Shown here piece by piece: positions 61,158 to 64,000 of a DNA stretch of 64,000 nucleotides. How positions within the stretch are numbered: the first letter of the stretch is position 1; each line of letters opens with the position of its first letter. The DNA lies in contig NC_084663.1 in the NCBI RefSeq assembly GCF_028389875.1, forward strand, positions 209,839,876 to 209,903,875. Reading direction: 5' to 3'. The notes under the pieces were generated by a model, which ran no database searches, had not been told where the DNA came from, and saw only the letters and a program-made list of their open reading frames with translations. The DNA comes from Rhea pennata. Its lineage: Eukaryota > Chordata > Aves > Rheiformes > Rheidae. Both the position numbers and the translations under genes were made by a program.

Positions 61158-64000
61158 CTGTAAAGATTAAAAAATCCTCGTGTTAACTTTAGAGTCAGCA
61201 TAACTAGAGGATGTCATTATAAACCTATGTTTTCTTCACAAATTTCCATTCTTCAAATGCACAAACTACCAGTAGTTTGGAAGTTTTGAATAAGAACACA
61301 AAATTAGGGTCAGGAAAACAACCAAAAGCCACAAGGGCATTTTTCCAACTATACTAGCTTTTGGAACATGTTTGCATTAAGCTGTTTTGTAAAGCAATGA
61401 AAAAAAATCTATGTATCCATACAAGATTGTCACCAGCTGTAATATAATGCACAATTCAACATGATTGTAAGAACCACCCAAGGTCACATTTCTCTCTGAT
61501 CTGGAGGAAGTATAAGAAAAGCAGACTGCTCCGTGCAGCGAAAGGCTATGCATTACACTGTTCAAGTATTTCACGGTCTCACTTGTTCTAGTACATAATC
61601 CTCCACATGCCCAACTGATAAACACACGAACACTGAAAAGATTTCCAGTGCACACTGTACCAAAACAGTTAACTCTTACACACGTGAAACCAAATACCTG
61701 CTTGGGCATAAAGTCAATTCTCTGATTAAGCACTCGGGTTAAGCGTGTGACTGAACTGTCAGAAGCAGCCAGGCATCTGCTGCTGAACGTGAACCCCAAC
61801 CGTTTGCCTGATGAAACGGTAAATACTGGGTAACAGCAGTTCACTCCCCCTGCCTGCAGCAAGTACTAGGCGTTCCAGGTCTTGCAGCTCGGCAAGGAAC
61901 TCTCAGGCTTCATTTCCAATGGACTGAAGCAAAATACTAGTTTACTTGATCAGGCCTTTAAACTGTTGCAGTTAAGTATATGAAGTTTCCAAGCCACTTC
62001 CACAATGCTTCCAACTCAACATGACTTCTTTTAATTAATATTATTGACTAGAGCTGTTTCTAAAAAAAATAAAGCTTGAATTAGAACTTTCATCTGCGTT
62101 TCATATCACCAAAACCAGCATCTCCCCAGAATAACAGACAATACCTAAGTTGTTCTACAAGAAATCCTGGAGAGAGAGCTCTGCAAAGGGATCCTTTCCT
62201 GAGGCTCTGTGAGGACTCTGACTGGAAGGGCTGGATGCTGCAGACAGCTAGTAGGAAAGACGACAGAGAAAGGGAAAGAAAAAGAAAAAAGGTCTCAGAA
62301 TGACAGAATATGAAAGCTGAAAGTGTAATGAAAGGACAAGGGGAGGTTAAGAGGCAAACTGGGCAGAAATCAACTATTAAAAACAAGGTGTTTGGTCATA
62401 TGGAAAGACAGAAAAGCCTCTTCAATGGTTGGTGTAATGTAGAAACAAGCTGGACATGTCCCTCTTGAAAGGAAACTGGTTGGGTTTTTGCCAAACAAGC
62501 CAATAACCTTGCACCTTCACAGCAGCTGTCTTCCAAAGATTATACCAAACACCCTCCCTGCTCCACCCCTAGGTAGGTACTGGCACAGAGAGACGGGGCT
62601 GGGGGCCTGGCCAGAGCGTGGCAGCCTGCCAGATGCCTGCACCATAAGAAACGGCCTCCTCTCCGTAATTTCTTTCCCCCTCCAAACACACCGCGTATAA
62701 AAAGAGGCTGAAAGGTAGCTAACAGCGCTCATTTTGCGGACTAGCAGGGGCAGGTTTAGCTCAGCTGGTTAGAGCGTGGTGCTGCTAATGCCAAGGTGGC
62801 GAGTTCAATCCCCGTATGGGCTACGCTGAGGGTTGGACTAAGGTTGGACCTCCAGAGGTCCCTTCCAACCTCACCGTTCTATGATTGTATGAATACAGCA
62901 TGTATTTTGGGGGTAGAGAAAATAGAGGAGGAAGTTTGACAACCGCTGTTTTTTTTTTAGGTGAGAACAGAAGGTTCAGATTAATTATTTCTGCATTTTA
63001 ACAAAAATCATGCCCTATAGCCAAGTGTTTAAAGCACCCAGACCACAGATTCAGCTATTTAAAGCACATGACAATTTATGATGTAGGAGCACACACTTCA
63101 TATATGTGAAAGACAGCTAGCAGTAAGCATGGATAGTGGCACTTCAGCTGCTGCTGGAAGTGACCAATGATCTGCAAGCTGTTGTAGCAGGAGGAGCTAT
63201 TTTTTTGTTTTCTTTTTAAAGCCCCTTTTCCTCTTTGTCAGTGCTTTCTCAGATAGAAAGGGTGCTTTACTAAATCAGCTTTGCCCTCTCCCCTCATAGA
63301 GCTTGCATGTCTTTGCAGTTACAAATAAAGAAGTCCATTTTTTTTCCCTTTTTTGGTTCCACTATCTTGACAGTTTATTTGTAAGAGTCACTAGTAACCA
63401 TTGCATACTTACACCTCAGGCCCACTGAAAAAACACTGTATGAAGACTTATTTCCATTGGAAACACTGAATGTCTGCCAACCTATATATGACGGGGAACA
63501 TGCTTATGGGAACTGCCTGCAAAAGTGCCCAGAACATAAATACTGCCATTGCGAATTAAAACTTTCACATTAATGTTTGTACCCCAGAAATCACAGGGGG
63601 GGATGGAGAGCTTACTTCGGATCCATACTCCCAATCTGGATTGAAATCTTTGTGCTCTACCCCCAGAATCTCCTTCCTATGGGGCACTCGGATCCAGTCC
63701 CCATAAGCAGATTATGAAGAGCCATGAGACAGAATGGGAAGTGCTTGAGAAGCAGTTTAGGGATGTCAGAAGGTCCCCTTTCCAACTCGGTTCTGCACCC
63801 GTGCCCCACCGCTCTCCAGGATTTGAAAGAGACTTTGAGAAAGCCTAATAGAGCCACAGCTTTGGCAAGGCATGCCTGCTGTGACACCATTTCATAACAC
63901 ATTCCTCCTCTTTGTGGTGAGATCACTGAAAAGCTACAGATTTAAAAACCCTGTTCAATTGAGCTGGCAAATCCCCAATCGGTATCAAGTCCAAAGTAAT
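61158..64000 (-). other. PICALM: PICALM last intron, partial
   Basis: No other PICALM exon was found up to the window edge on -. It contains the tRNA-Ile-like SINE. Open frames (161 codons at 61,377-61,862 and 98 codons at 62,090-62,386, both -) have no recognised features. Confidence 0.5.
62752..62893 (+). mobile_element. tRNA-Ile-like SINE with CR1 tail
   Basis: The head at 62,752-62,823 resembles tRNA-Ile: box A TAGCTCAGCTGG (62,757-62,768) is a perfect match to the consensus, then TTAGAGCGTGGTGCTG and GCCAAGGTGGCGAG, with box B GAGTTCAATCC (62,801-62,811). The anticodon loop reads CTGCTAA, so the anticodon is no longer Ile. The acceptor stem pairs poorly, so this is not a working tRNA. 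It runs into a CR1 3' end (GGACCTCCAGAGGTCCCTTC to GTTCTATGATTGTATGAAT). tRNA-Ile/CR1 SINEs are known from songbirds (TguSINE1). Whether this copy belongs to that family is inferred. Confidence 0.75.

Noticed and set aside
61377-61862. 161-codon - strand open frame in the PICALM intron
   Set aside because: Not similar to any PICALM exon or other known protein. The acceptor and donor are not convincing.
62752-62823. Functional tRNA gene
   Set aside because: The acceptor stem does not pair well, the anticodon does not fit the tRNA-Ile body, and it is joined to a CR1 tail, which marks a SINE.
1-64000. CRISPR arrays, operons or bacterial insertion sequences
   Set aside because: No regularly spaced direct repeats and no prokaryotic gene structure. 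The window is vertebrate.

Overview
This is vertebrate nuclear DNA, almost certainly from a bird. The evidence is many CR1 LINE copies ending in the avian 3' tail, spliced genes with long introns, CpG-island promoters, and tRNA-headed SINEs carrying a CR1 tail. The species cannot be fixed. The tRNA-Ile/CR1 SINE resembles the class known from songbirds (TguSINE1), but the assignment is not exclusive.

The one complete gene is CCDC83 on the + strand. Its CpG-island promoter lies at about 33.54-33.87 kb and contains a near-perfect RFX X-box. Ten coding exons between 36,300 and 54,226 join in frame with GT/AG junctions to encode a 415-residue coiled-coil protein, about the length of human CCDC83. 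An ATTAAA poly(A) signal with a GT-rich downstream element follows. Converging on it from the right is the 3' end of PICALM on the - strand: a terminal exon with only four sense codons (IQFM) and a stop at 61,143-61,157, an AT-rich 3' UTR of about 1.45 kb, and part of the last intron running to the window end. The CCDC83-PICALM tail-to-tail order is the known vertebrate arrangement.

Layout. 1-11.6 kb has no recognisable gene. 11.6-13.3 kb is a CpG-rich region whose gene is unidentified; by synteny it could be the 5' end of SYTL2 on the - strand. 13.3-16.9 kb is unassigned and holds an imperfect repeat cluster (15.7-16.2 kb) and an exon-like site. 17.0-19.26 kb is a deleted + strand CR1. 19.27-19.5 kb holds an orphan exon-like segment. 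19.54-22.3 kb is a rearranged endogenous retrovirus: an env-like piece on +, a CR1 fragment on -, and gag/pro/pol-like pieces on -. 24-30.4 kb has broken exons on the - strand that resemble the maestro heat-like repeat (MROH) family expanded in birds. 31.1-32.8 kb has two more CR1 pieces. 33.5-54.3 kb is CCDC83, with a large CR1 in intron 2 (37.57-39.25 kb) and a CR1 tail in its last intron. 54.3-59.2 kb is an intergenic gap with no gene seen. A tRNA-Phe-like/CR1 SINE at 59.23-59.47 kb sits just beyond the PICALM poly(A) sites, and a tRNA-Ile-like/CR1 SINE at 62.75-62.89 kb lies inside the PICALM intron.

The most interesting items are the two SINEs with different tRNA heads and a common CR1 tail, the five-codon PICALM terminal exon, the X-box in the CCDC83 promoter, the orphan exon at 19.37 kb, and an open frame that fuses retroviral and CR1 reverse-transcriptase pieces. 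All gene names rest on remembered family sequence; no database search was run.
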